Of a stretch of DNA of 8,238 bases, positions 1-6,120 are shown one piece after another. The stretch comes from UBA9676 sp036522155 (GTDB taxonomy: Bacteria > Actinomycetota > Actinomycetes > Streptosporangiales > Streptosporangiaceae): assembly GCA_036522155.1 (NCBI GenBank), contig DATDGI010000463.1, forward strand, positions 1-8,238, in the 5' to 3' direction. Under the pieces are notes generated by a model. The model was given only the letters and a program-made list of their open reading frames with translations. It was not told the DNA's origin and made no database searches. Positions within the stretch are counted from its first letter, which is position 1; each line of letters opens with the position of its first letter. Position numbers and translations under genes: made by a program.

Positions 1-746
1 ATGGCAGCGGACCAGGTCAGGACGGCCAGCAGGCAGGCCGCCAGGCGTTCTGCCCGCTGCTGGCGGTGGCCGGACCAAGCGGCCAGCCCCAGGTCACCGG
101 CGGCGGTGACGCACAGCGCGACCGCGACCGGAACCACCGGGCGGGCCAGCGCCGTGGCGGCGAGAGGAAGCGGGAACTGGGCGGCTGCGGCGGCGGCCAG
201 CCCCGGGCCCCGGACCGGGGCTGCCCGCCGGTACCCCGCCCACACCGCCGCCAGCGCGGCCACCGTCGCCGACGCGACCAGCCAGCCGGAGGCCGGGACG
301 TGGACCAGGCCAGCCAGCAGGCCCGCGCTCACCGCGGTCAGCGCCAACCCGACCCCGGCGGCGGCCTCCGCGGTGGCGGCCAGCCCTCGCCGGGCCAGCG
401 GCCACGGGGCGGCCAGGACCACGACCGACACCGCGAGCAGGATGGCGGCCCGGCGGCCTGGCCCGAGGGAGCTCCAGTTCGCGGCGGTGAAGACCGCCGC
501 CGCGATGACGACCAGCAGGCCACCGACGGCCAGCAGCAGCGCCGCAGCGCCGCGGCGGGACACCTCCCGGCCAGGCCGGGGCGGCACCGGGGCGGCCGCC
601 GGGACCGTCAGTCCCGCCAGCAGGACCTCCCGGCGGGCCAGCAACTGGTGCCGTGCCTCATCGAGCCGGGCCAGCTCCGCGGCGATCCAGGCGAGCTCGG
701 CGATCTCGGGCCGTGGTGGCCCGCTGGGCTGAGAGTGCTGCGTCAT
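1..746 (-). CDS. SCO7613-type multi-pass membrane protein, N-terminal part (runs off left edge)
   Basis: An uninterrupted minus-strand frame runs from an ATG at 746 to the left edge; about 248 residues are visible and the C-terminus is missing. Residues 14-43 are rich in Glu, Leu, Ala and Arg and look like an amphipathic helix or short coiled coil. A Pro-rich linker follows (about 47-60), then a run of hydrophobic segments begins near residue 66 with LLLAVGGLLVVIAAAVFTAANW, followed by a GRRAAILL-type second segment and a RRGLAATAEA loop. That order matches, from memory, the actinobacterial family named for the SCO7613 C-terminal domain, whose function is unknown. The N-terminal zinc ribbon seen in some relatives is absent. 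No strong Shine-Dalgarno precedes ATG 746; GTG 755 and ATG 782 are in-frame alternatives (TGA at 797 closes the frame upstream). The gene is transcribed divergently from the aldolase gene. Confidence 0.72.
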   Translation of the reverse strand, partial: MTQHSQPSGPPRPEIAELAWIAAELARLDEARHQLLARREVLLAGLTVPAAAPVPPRPGREVSRRGAAALLLAVGGLLVVIAAAVFTAANWSSLGPGRRAAILLAVSVVVLAAPWPLARRGLAATAEAAAGVGLALTAVSAGLLAGLVHVPASGWLVASATVAALAAVWAGYRRAAPVRGPGLAAAAAAQFPLPLAATALARPVVPVAVALCVTAAGDLGLAAWSGHRQQRAERLAACLLAVLTWSAA

Positions 747-791
747 GCCTGCCACGCTGGCCGGCCGCTGGCCCGGGGGCATCGGGGCGGC

Positions 792-842
792 TACTCAACT
801 GAGCTGGGCCAGCTACTCAGGTACGGCTGCCATTGATACTCA
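792..842. promoter_or_regulatory. Three evenly spaced TACTCA elements, operator-like
   Basis: TACTCA occurs at 792-797, 814-819 and 837-842, always in the same orientation and 22 and 23 bases apart, about two helical turns. The wider contexts are CTACTCAA, CTACTCAG and ATACTCAG. The first copy also forms a small palindrome, CTCA-AC-TGAG (794-803), and 799-820 holds an imperfect inverted repeat with CTGAG and CTCAG ends. Read on the minus strand these are TGAGTA boxes lying just upstream of the possible starts (746, 755, 782) of the SCO7613-type gene. The spacing is what the sequence shows; a regulatory role, possibly for the MacR-type regulator encoded in this window, is inference. Confidence 0.4.
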
Positions 843-856
843 GGCGGGCGCCCGCC
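843..856. repeat. 14-base perfect palindrome GGCGGGCGCCCGCC
   Basis: GGCGGGC is followed directly by its reverse complement GCCCGCC, beginning one base after the third TACTCA element. It sits in the divergent region between the membrane-protein gene and the aldolase gene. It could be a protein-binding site or a chance product of the extreme GC content. Confidence 0.3.
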
Positions 857-955
857 ACCCGGTGCGGGCGGCTGGCGGGCCGCCGCGGACGCGGGATAAC
901 TTGGCCCCGATGGCCGCGGGGTGCCGCGGCATCCGGGCGGCCGCTGTGGCCGGGG

Positions 956-960
956 GGAGG
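956..960 (+). promoter_or_regulatory. Ribosome binding site GGAGG of the aldolase-family gene
   Basis: GGAGG ends 7 bases before ATG 968, ideal spacing. It fixes the start at 968 rather than at the in-frame TTG at 833, whose extra 45 codons do not resemble the family N-terminus. Confidence 0.8.
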
Positions 961-967
961 AAGAGGC

Positions 968-1636
968 ATGGACAAGGATCTGGCCGGGCAGGTGGCCGAC
1001 ATCGCCCAGCGGGTGGTCGCCAGCGGGGCCATCTCCGCGAACGGGCATGGCAACGTCAGCGTCCGGGTCCCCGGCGCGGAGGAGATGTATTTCACCGCGG
1101 GCCCGTCGCTGCGCGATCACCCCGTCTCGGCCGTCGTCCGGGTCGGGCTGGACGGGACCTTGCTGGAGGGCGACCTGCCGCCCATCCAGGGGGCGGTGGT
1201 CGCCATGCACACCGCCATGTACGCCGATCACTCCGATGTCGGTTGTGTGCTGCACACCCACTCGCCCTATGCCACCGCCTACGCGGTGGCCCGGCGCCCG
1301 ATCGGGTGCTGGGTGGAGGCCCTGGCGATGTTCGGGCTCCCCGATGGCGTACCGGTGGCCGGTTACGGGCCGCGCGGGTCGGACGAGGCGGTCGCCAACA
1401 TCCGGGCCGCCGTCATCCCGGGGGTGCCCGCGGTGCTGCTGGCCAACCACGGCGTGCTGGTCTTCCACCGCACCCCCGAGCTGGCCATCCTGATTGGCGG
1501 GGTGGTCGAGGAGGCGGCGCAGGCCGGTATCAACGCCGCCGGGATCGGCGGCCCGGCCGAAATCCCGCCCGGGCTGAGGGCCGCGGCGCTGCAGCGCGCC
1601 ATGGCCTTCGACAGCCGGGGCACGGTGCACGCCTAG
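968..1636 (+). CDS. Class II aldolase/adducin-family protein lacking the canonical catalytic Glu
   Basis: The 222-residue product has the usual length of class II aldolases such as FucA or AraD, zinc enzymes that cleave or epimerise sugar phosphates. The GHGNVSVR motif (26-33) matches the phosphate-binding GNxS loop. Zinc ligands are intact: HTH at 96-98 (VLHTHSPYATAYA) and His161 in LLANHG. The catalytic acid normally lies four residues before the conserved His of the xMHxxxY motif (Glu or Asp); here His81 is preceded at that position by Val77. It may therefore be a non-aldolase member of the superfamily with another reaction or a binding role. Its stop lies 6 bases from the stop of the convergent nitrilase-like gene. 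Family membership is secure; the substrate cannot be told. Confidence 0.85.
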   Translation: MDKDLAGQVADIAQRVVASGAISANGHGNVSVRVPGAEEMYFTAGPSLRDHPVSAVVRVGLDGTLLEGDLPPIQGAVVAMHTAMYADHSDVGCVLHTHSPYATAYAVARRPIGCWVEALAMFGLPDGVPVAGYGPRGSDEAVANIRAAVIPGVPAVLLANHGVLVFHRTPELAILIGGVVEEAAQAGINAAGIGGPAEIPPGLRAAALQRAMAFDSRGTVHA

Positions 1637-1642
1637 CGTTGG

Positions 1643-2707
1643 CTACTCCGGCCGGGCCCAGATGTCCCGCTCGTGCATGAGCTCGATCTGCTGGGCGGTG
1701 ACCTTCCGGCGGTATTCCTCGTGCCGGTAGGGGGCCCGGTCGAGGTAGAGGTTCTTCGGGTAGACCGGCTGCTCGTAGATGAGCTGGTACTGCTCCGTGG
1801 TCAGGTCCTTGATCCAGTTGTCCCACTGGGCGTTCGCCCGGAAGTGGCGCAGCGCGCCGATGTCTACGGTGCCGGCCACCCACGAGGAACCGCCGCTGTA
1901 ATTGTGCCGCCCGACAATCTGCCCGCGGTAATCCACGACCACCGAGCCGCCACCGAAAGTGTCGATCGGAATATCGGAGTCAGCGCCCAGATAATAGGTG
2001 CCGACGTTGCACGCGATGAGGTAGAGGTTGTTGTCGAGGGCCCGGGCCCGGTTCTGGATCTCGAACAGGCCGTTGCCCACATGCGGATGCGGGTAGGGGC
2101 CCCGGTAGACCACCTCGGCGCCGTTCATCGCCAGCCCGCGGGCGTTCTCCGGGTACGAGCCCTCGTTGGCCATCAGGAACCCCAGGCGGCCGATCTCGGT
2201 GTCGGCGACGGGGTAGAACGCATCGAGGTTGCGCCCGTACAGCTCGATCCACCTGTCCCACACGTTGTGTGGCGTCACAGAATGCTCCACCGGCAGCAGT
2301 GGCACCACCTTGTGGTGCCGGAGGATGACCTCGCCCGCCGGATCCAGGATGAAGCCGACGTTGAAGAAGCGGCCGGGGAATTCCGGATGCCGGGCCTTGG
2401 CCTGCGCCATCAGGTAGGTGTTCCATTGGCGGGCGAGCTTGCCGAGGTAATCGGTCTCCGGGCCGGGGATGTCGATCGCGCACTCCCGCGCGAACTCCTC
2501 ATGATCGAGGTCCAGGACCTCGTCGTTGAAGCCCTGCAGGGCACCCTCGGGCACGGCGATGAGCCGGACCGGCAGGTCCAGGCTGGACAGCCATGATGCG
2601 GCCTTGATCAGGTGCGACAGGTGCTCAAGGTTGGCCGCGATGTCATCGCGCCGGCTGATGCCCCGCATGGTGGGGATCAGGCCTATCGCCTGGTAAGGCT
2701 CGATCAT
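1643..2707 (-). CDS. Nitrilase-superfamily (carbon-nitrogen hydrolase) protein with Ala replacing the catalytic Cys
   Basis: The 354-residue product has the length of aliphatic amidases (AmiE type). Three of the four AmiE active-site residues align: Glu54 in VPEGALQGF, Lys133 in LRHHKVVPL and Glu141 in LLPVEHS. The nucleophile block that reads ICDDGNYPE in amidases reads MANEGSYPE here, so Ala180 replaces Cys; the codon is plainly GCC. The remainder is well conserved in appearance (NARGLAMNGAEVV, EIQNRARALDNN, GGGSVVVDYRG), so this is not a decaying gene. The nearest other cysteines (76, 233) are not at the nucleophile position. From memory, a bacterial clade shares the ANEGSYPENAR block, so the loss may be family-wide. 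A perfect GGAGG lies 7 bases before the ATG. The gene converges with the aldolase-family gene. Amide hydrolysis by the classical mechanism is unlikely; the real role is unknown. Confidence 0.87.
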   Translation of the reverse strand: MIEPYQAIGLIPTMRGISRRDDIAANLEHLSHLIKAASWLSSLDLPVRLIAVPEGALQGFNDEVLDLDHEEFARECAIDIPGPETDYLGKLARQWNTYLMAQAKARHPEFPGRFFNVGFILDPAGEVILRHHKVVPLLPVEHSVTPHNVWDRWIELYGRNLDAFYPVADTEIGRLGFLMANEGSYPENARGLAMNGAEVVYRGPYPHPHVGNGLFEIQNRARALDNNLYLIACNVGTYYLGADSDIPIDTFGGGSVVVDYRGQIVGRHNYSGGSSWVAGTVDIGALRHFRANAQWDNWIKDLTTEQYQLIYEQPVYPKNLYLDRAPYRHEEYRRKVTAQQIELMHERDIWARPE

Positions 2708-2714
2708 GATGCAT

Positions 2715-2719
2715 CCTCC
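2715..2719 (-). promoter_or_regulatory. Ribosome binding site GGAGG of the nitrilase-like gene
   Basis: On the minus strand GGAGG stands 7 bases before ATG 2707. A second ATG at 2714 is out of frame, so the site supports the 2707 start. Confidence 0.8.
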
Positions 2720-2831
2720 GGGTTGCGGGGCCTGCGGCGGCCGCCCAGGCCAGCCAGTGCTGCTCCCCCTGTTCTACCGGGGCCGGTCCGCGCCTGTCTG
2801 CCTCCGGCGGGTGGCGGGCCGGCGGGCCAAG

Positions 2832-2861
2832 TTGTCAGGACGGCACCGATCCGCTGATCAT
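2832..2861 (+). promoter_or_regulatory. Possible housekeeping promoter for the MacS-type kinase gene
   Basis: TTGTCA (2832-2837, one change from TTGACA) and GATCAT (2856-2861, four of six matches to TATAAT) are 18 bases apart. They would start a transcript near 2868, about 45 bases before the GTG. The rest of the 204-base divergent gap is GC-rich, with a direct GGCGGGCC doublet near 2817-2828, and no other signal stands out. The call rests only on consensus resemblance. Confidence 0.3.
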
Positions 2862-2891
2862 GGGCGCGTGCTCATCCCAGACCAGCCGGGC

Positions 2892-2908
2892 CGGCCGGGA
2901 ACCGGCCG
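2892..2908 (+). promoter_or_regulatory. 7-bp hairpin with GAA loop over the ribosome-binding region of the kinase gene
   Basis: CGGCCGG (2892-2898), loop GAA, CCGGCCG (2902-2908) form a perfect GC stem ending 3 bases before the GTG start at 2912. It covers positions about -20 to -4, where a Shine-Dalgarno is expected, and no purine-rich site is left outside it. It could limit translation of the kinase or be incidental in GC-rich DNA. Confidence 0.4.
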
Positions 2909-2911
2909 CCG

Positions 2912-4048
2912 GTGAACATCCAGGCGTCGCTGTGGCGGTCGATCGCGGTCTTCCGGGCCGCATCACTGGCCTACGCGGCGTTGCTGATCGCGGTGGACCG
3001 GGCCAACTACTCCCATCTGGGCTGGGCCTGGGTGGTTCTGGCGGGCATGACCGGATGGACCGTGTTCACCACGGCCGCCTATGCCCGGCCCGCCGGGCGG
3101 ACCCGCACCCTGCTGGCCGCCGACCTGGTGGTGACCGCCGTCGCGCTGGGTTCGACCGCACTCGTGCAGTACCCGGCCAGCGTGGCCAAGGCGGCCATGC
3201 CGGTGACCGCGACCTGGGTCGCCGGGCCCGTGCTGGCCTGGGCGGTCGCGGGCGGCATCCGCGCAGGCACGGTGGCCGCGCTGCTGCTCGGCGCCTGCGA
3301 CCTGACCCTGCGCCATCAGTCCCTGGCTGGCGCCTACAGCAGTCCCGCGCTGAACGCCACGGTGCTGCTGCTGCTCGCCGGGGTGGTGGTCGGTTATGTC
3401 TCGACCCTGAGCGCACGGGCCGAACGGGCGCTGCAGCGGGCGACCGAGATCGAGGCCGCGAGCCGGGAGCGGGAACGGCTGGCGCGCGGCATTCACGACT
3501 CCGTGCTGCAGGTGCTGGCCATGGTGCAGCGCCGTGGCGCGGAAGCCGGCGGCGCCGCGGCCGAATTGGGCCGGCTGGCCGGGGAGCAGGAGGCGGCGCT
3601 GCGCACGCTGATCGCGACGGAGGCCGGGCCCGGCCCGGCGGCCTCAGCCGAAACGGATCTGCGGGCGCTGCTCAGCCCGGCCGATCCGGGGCCGGTGTCG
3701 CTGGTCACGCCCGCGGGGCCGGTGCTGCTTCCGGCCCCCGCGGCCGTGGAACTGGCCGCTGCCGTTCAGGCGGCCCTGGACAATGTGCGGCACCACGCGG
3801 GCGAGACCGCCCGGGCCTGGGTGCTGGTGGATGACCAGGGCGACGCGGTCTTGGTCACCATCCGGGACGACGGGCCGGGGATAGCGCCCGGCCGGCTGGC
3901 CCAGGCCGCCGCCGAGGGCCGGCTCGGCGTCAGTCATGCCATCCGGGGCCGGATGCGCGAGCTGGGCGGGTCGGCGTCGGTGACCTCCACCCCCGGCCAG
4001 GGCACGGAGGTCACCCTCCGGCTGCCCCGCCACCCCGGCCCGGGCTGA
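2912..4048 (+). CDS. macS: MacS-type membrane sensor histidine kinase
   Basis: The 378-residue protein begins with LWRSIAVFRAASLAYAALL, matching the N-terminal membrane domain of actinobacterial MacS-family kinases. About five or six hydrophobic segments lie between residues 12 and 165, with no sizeable extracellular domain, so the stimulus is probably sensed in or near the membrane. The HisKA_3 dimerisation motif RERERLARGIHD places the phosphorylated His at 195. The ATP-binding domain shows the N box (ALDNVRHH, Asn291), G1 (DDGPGI, 319-324), G2 (GRLGVSHAIRGRM) and the GQGTEVTL end. The GTG at 2912 is the only usable early start, because an in-frame TGA at 2855 and no other start codon lie between. 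It should autophosphorylate and pass phosphate to the downstream MacR-type regulator. In Streptomyces coelicolor MacRS affects morphogenesis and actinorhodin production. Confidence 0.85.
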   Translation: MNIQASLWRSIAVFRAASLAYAALLIAVDRANYSHLGWAWVVLAGMTGWTVFTTAAYARPAGRTRTLLAADLVVTAVALGSTALVQYPASVAKAAMPVTATWVAGPVLAWAVAGGIRAGTVAALLLGACDLTLRHQSLAGAYSSPALNATVLLLLAGVVVGYVSTLSARAERALQRATEIEAASRERERLARGIHDSVLQVLAMVQRRGAEAGGAAAELGRLAGEQEAALRTLIATEAGPGPAASAETDLRALLSPADPGPVSLVTPAGPVLLPAPAAVELAAAVQAALDNVRHHAGETARAWVLVDDQGDAVLVTIRDDGPGIAPGRLAQAAAEGRLGVSHAIRGRMRELGGSASVTSTPGQGTEVTLRLPRHPGPG

Positions 4049-4060
4049 GCAGGGGCGGTG
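4006..4060 (+). repeat. Direct repeat copy 1 (3' end of the kinase gene)
   Basis: This copy covers the last codons of the kinase gene and the bases after its stop. The block 4006-4045 matches 4076-4115 at 36 of 40 bases, exactly 70 bases apart; similarity then weakens and returns at the AGGGGCGG block (4051-4058). Confidence 0.75.
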
Positions 4061-4075
4061 CTGACGGGCGGACGG

Positions 4076-4130
4076 GGAGGCCACCCTCCGGCTCCCCCGC
4101 CACCCCGGTCCTGGCGGGCGAGGGGCGGCG
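4076..4130 (+). repeat. Direct repeat copy 2, untranslated copy of the kinase 3' end
   Basis: It lies in the 100-base gap between kinase and regulator. Translated in the frame equivalent to copy 1 it gives EATLRLPRHPGPGG, against EVTLRLPRHPGPG and stop in copy 1. Of the four differences in the 40-base core, three are synonymous third-base changes (CTG/CTC, GGC/GGT, CCG/CCT). Because 70 is not a multiple of three, this frame differs from the kinase frame. It looks like the remnant of a duplicated kinase tail. Confidence 0.7.
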
Positions 4131-4148
4131 TGGTTAAGGTGCAGGGCT

Positions 4149-4802
4149 GTGGGTGAGCCACCAGTTCGCGTCATGATCGTCGACGACCACCCCATGTGGC
4201 GGGATGCGGTCGCCCGCGACCTCACCGAGGCCGGATTCGACGTGGTCGCGGTGAGCGGCGAGGGCAGTCAGGCGCTGCGGGTGGCGGGTTCGGTCCGGCC
4301 CCAGGTGATCGTGCTCGACCTGCAGCTGCCCGATATGTCGGGGGTGGAGGTTACGTACGGGCTGCTGGCCTCGTGCCCCCAGGCCCGGGTGCTGATCCTG
4401 TCGGCCAGTGGCGAGCAGCAGGACGTGCTGGACGCGGTGAAGGCGGGGGCGGCCGGCTACCTCATCAAGTCGGCGAGCCGGGCGGAATTCCTGGACGCGG
4501 TGCGCCGGACGGCCGCCGGTGACGCGGTCTTCTCCCCCGGGCTGGCCGGGCTGGTGCTGGGCGAGTTCCGGCGGATGGCCGCCAGCCCGGCACCGGACAC
4601 GCCACGGCTGACCGAGCGCGAGGCCGAGATCCTGCGGATGGTCGGAACCGGCCTCTCGTACCGGCAGATTGCCGAGCGGCTGGTGCTGTCCCACCGGACG
4701 GTGCAGAACCATGTCCAGAACACGCTGTCCAAGCTGCACCTGCACAACCGGGTCGAACTGGTCCGCTACGCGATCGAGCACGGCCTGGACGCGGGCGAGT
4801 AG
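4149..4802 (+). CDS. macR: MacR-type response regulator, NarL/LuxR family
   Basis: The 217-residue protein has an N-terminal receiver domain (about 6-122): acidic pair Asp12-Asp13, phosphorylation site Asp57 in VIVLDLQLPDMSG, Ser85 and Lys107 (GYLIKSAS). A linker of about 25 residues leads to a LuxR-type helix-turn-helix (153-215) with LTEREAEILRMVGTGLSYRQIAERL and TVQNHVQNTLSKL. It is a DNA-binding transcription factor, presumably phosphorylated by the kinase encoded just upstream. The GTG start follows an AAGG 9 bases upstream; the ATG at codon 9 would cut into the first beta strand. From memory, Streptomyces MacR binds the inverted repeat TGAGTACnnGTACTCA. No full copy was found in this window, only half-sites at 792-842. 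Confidence 0.87.
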   Translation: MGEPPVRVMIVDDHPMWRDAVARDLTEAGFDVVAVSGEGSQALRVAGSVRPQVIVLDLQLPDMSGVEVTYGLLASCPQARVLILSASGEQQDVLDAVKAGAAGYLIKSASRAEFLDAVRRTAAGDAVFSPGLAGLVLGEFRRMAASPAPDTPRLTEREAEILRMVGTGLSYRQIAERLVLSHRTVQNHVQNTLSKLHLHNRVELVRYAIEHGLDAGE

Positions 4803-4821
4803 GGGTGGCGGGCCGTCACCC
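4803..4821. terminator. Weak hairpin between convergent regulator and cheR genes
   Basis: GGGTG (4803-4807) pairs with CACCC (4817-4821) around a 9-base GC-rich loop, in the 13-base gap and overlapping the cheR stop. A short bidirectional terminator is plausible, but the stem is only 5 bp and no U tract follows. Confidence 0.25.
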
Positions 4822-6120
4822 GGCCAGCCGCAGCCGGCACGCCGCCGCGATGTCGGCGATATCCACCTGCTGGAGCAGCACCTCGTGGCGGCGATCGCTG
4901 GGGTCGAGCGTGCGCAGCGCCAGTTCGTAGGCGCGCCGGGCGGCGTTCGGCTCCGCCAGCGCGTCATAGGCACGGCCGAGCGCGAAGGCCGCGAGCCCGA
5001 ATCCCGGGTCGTTGTAGAGCGACGCCCGCAGCGACCTGACCGCCCGCTGCGGGTCGCCATCGGCCAGGTCCACCAGCCCCTTCAGGTAGTGGGCATCGGC
5101 ATCGAGCGGATCGTCGGCGAGCAGCTTGGCGACCAGCGCCCGGGCGCCCTCCCGGTCACCCTTGTCGGCGGCGGCCAGGGCCGCTGCCAGGCGCTGGTCA
5201 TGGGCAGTGGGCGGGCAGCCAGCCGTGGGGGGTGACGGAGGGGCCGGCCGGTGGGCCGGGGCGCTGAGGCCGTGCGGCGGCGGCCTGGCCGCAGCGGGCG
5301 GCGTCCGCGGCCGGGACCGGGATGCCCGCCTGGCCCCGCCGGCGGGCCGGTCACGGGACTGGTAGTCGGCCAGCGTGCGCTGAAGGCCGTCGGCCGCACC
5401 CAGCAGCAAGGTGCCACCCGGCCGCAGTGAACAGGTCAGCCCCTCGATCACTTTGATGGCGAGCGGGGTCTCGAAGTAGATGAGCACGTTCCGGCAGATC
5501 ACGAGGTCGAAGCCGGTCTCGGCGAGCGGGGGCATGGCGTCGACGGCCAGGTTGTGCCGCCGGAACCGGACCAGGCTGCGCACGTCGTCAGTGACGTGGT
5601 AGCTGCCGTCCTGGTGGTGGAAGTAACGCTCAAGCAGGCGATGGTCGAGCGCGCGCACCGCCCGTTCCCCGTAGCTGGCCACGCGGGCGGCGGTCAGGGC
5701 CGCTTCTGAGATGTCGGTCCCGAGCACGTCGACCGGCGGCCGTTCGGGGGCGAAGGCCTCGGCCGCCAGCAGGGCCAGGGTGTAGACCTCCTCGCCGGTG
5801 GCGCAGCCCGCGCTCCAGACCCGGATGGTGCTCGACCCGGCGGCCCGGGTGCCCTGGTAGAGGTCGTTCCAGGCGATCGCGTCGAGCTGGCTGCGGTCCC
5901 GGACGAACGTGGTCTCCTGGATCGTCACCTCGTCGATGAACCGGTCCCGCAAGTCGTTCCCGGTCAGCGGGTCGCCGATCGCGCGCAGGAAGCTCTCCGG
6001 GTCCAGCCCTGGCGCCGCGCGATCCATGGCGGCCCGCAGGCTGACCGCCTTGTCCGGCGGGAACGCGATGCCCGTCTCCCGGCGTACCAGTTCGGCGACG
6101 TCGGTGAGATCCCTGGTCAC
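4816..6120 (-). CDS. cheR: CheR-type chemoreceptor methyltransferase fused to TPR-like repeats
   Basis: The 434-residue protein joins a CheR methyltransferase (about 1-250) to a C-terminal repeat region. CheR signatures are the N-terminal helical domain, ETTFVRD (69-75), the S-adenosylmethionine loop WSAGCATGEEVYTLA (102-116), the acidic GTDIS strand (134-138) and CRNVLIYF (209-216). After GGTLLLGAADG, where family members usually read GHSE, comes a Pro/Ala/Arg-rich linker (about 255-307). Residues 308-406 then form alternating Ala/Leu helices with TPR spacing (DPLDADAHYLKGLVDLADGD and DPGFGLAAFALGRAYDALAE). It should methylate glutamates of a chemoreceptor, with the TPR part binding a receptor or partner. 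This architecture resembles WspC and FrzF. The GTG start overlaps the cheB stop as GTGA, so translation is probably coupled. Confidence 0.88.
   Translation of the reverse strand: MTRDLTDVAELVRRETGIAFPPDKAVSLRAAMDRAAPGLDPESFLRAIGDPLTGNDLRDRFIDEVTIQETTFVRDRSQLDAIAWNDLYQGTRAAGSSTIRVWSAGCATGEEVYTLALLAAEAFAPERPPVDVLGTDISEAALTAARVASYGERAVRALDHRLLERYFHHQDGSYHVTDDVRSLVRFRRHNLAVDAMPPLAETGFDLVICRNVLIYFETPLAIKVIEGLTCSLRPGGTLLLGAADGLQRTLADYQSRDRPAGGARRASRSRPRTPPAAARPPPHGLSAPAHRPAPPSPPTAGCPPTAHDQRLAAALAAADKGDREGARALVAKLLADDPLDADAHYLKGLVDLADGDPQRAVRSLRASLYNDPGFGLAAFALGRAYDALAEPNAARRAYELALRTLDPSDRRHEVLLQQVDIADIAAACRLRLAG

Noticed and set aside
1..836. Long + strand frames at 1-732 and 66-836
   Set aside because: They lie opposite the membrane-protein gene, are extremely rich in Arg, Gly, Ala and Pro and show no domain; the minus frame gives a coherent membrane protein.
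833..967. TTG 833 as start of the aldolase-family protein
   Set aside because: The extra residues are low-complexity and unlike the family, while ATG 968 has GGAGG at 7 bases.
1637..1642. Terminator between the convergent aldolase and nitrilase-like genes
   Set aside because: Only 6 bases separate the stops and no stem-loop is apparent; any terminator would have to lie within the coding regions.
745..1680. Other frames over the aldolase gene (745-1680 +, 791-1630 -, 921-1493 +)
   Set aside because: Shadows of the class II aldolase frame, which has family motifs and a ribosome binding site.
1673..2596. 307-codon + strand frame opposite the nitrilase-like gene
   Set aside because: Antisense shadow: Val/Asp/Leu-rich product without a recognisable domain, opposite a clearly coding frame.
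2708..2911. Full MacR-type inverted repeat in the promoter region of the kinase gene
   Set aside because: No TGAGTA/TACTCA pair was found there, so autoregulation through that motif is not supported.
2861..3834. 324-codon + frame from ATG 2860 overlapping the kinase
   Set aside because: Shadow frame rich in Gly and Arg; the overlapping frame from GTG 2912 has all histidine kinase motifs.
4134..5060. 308-codon minus-strand frame opposite the response regulator and overlapping the cheR 3' end
   Set aside because: Composition typical of a GC-driven spurious frame; both overlapped genes have clear domains in other frames.
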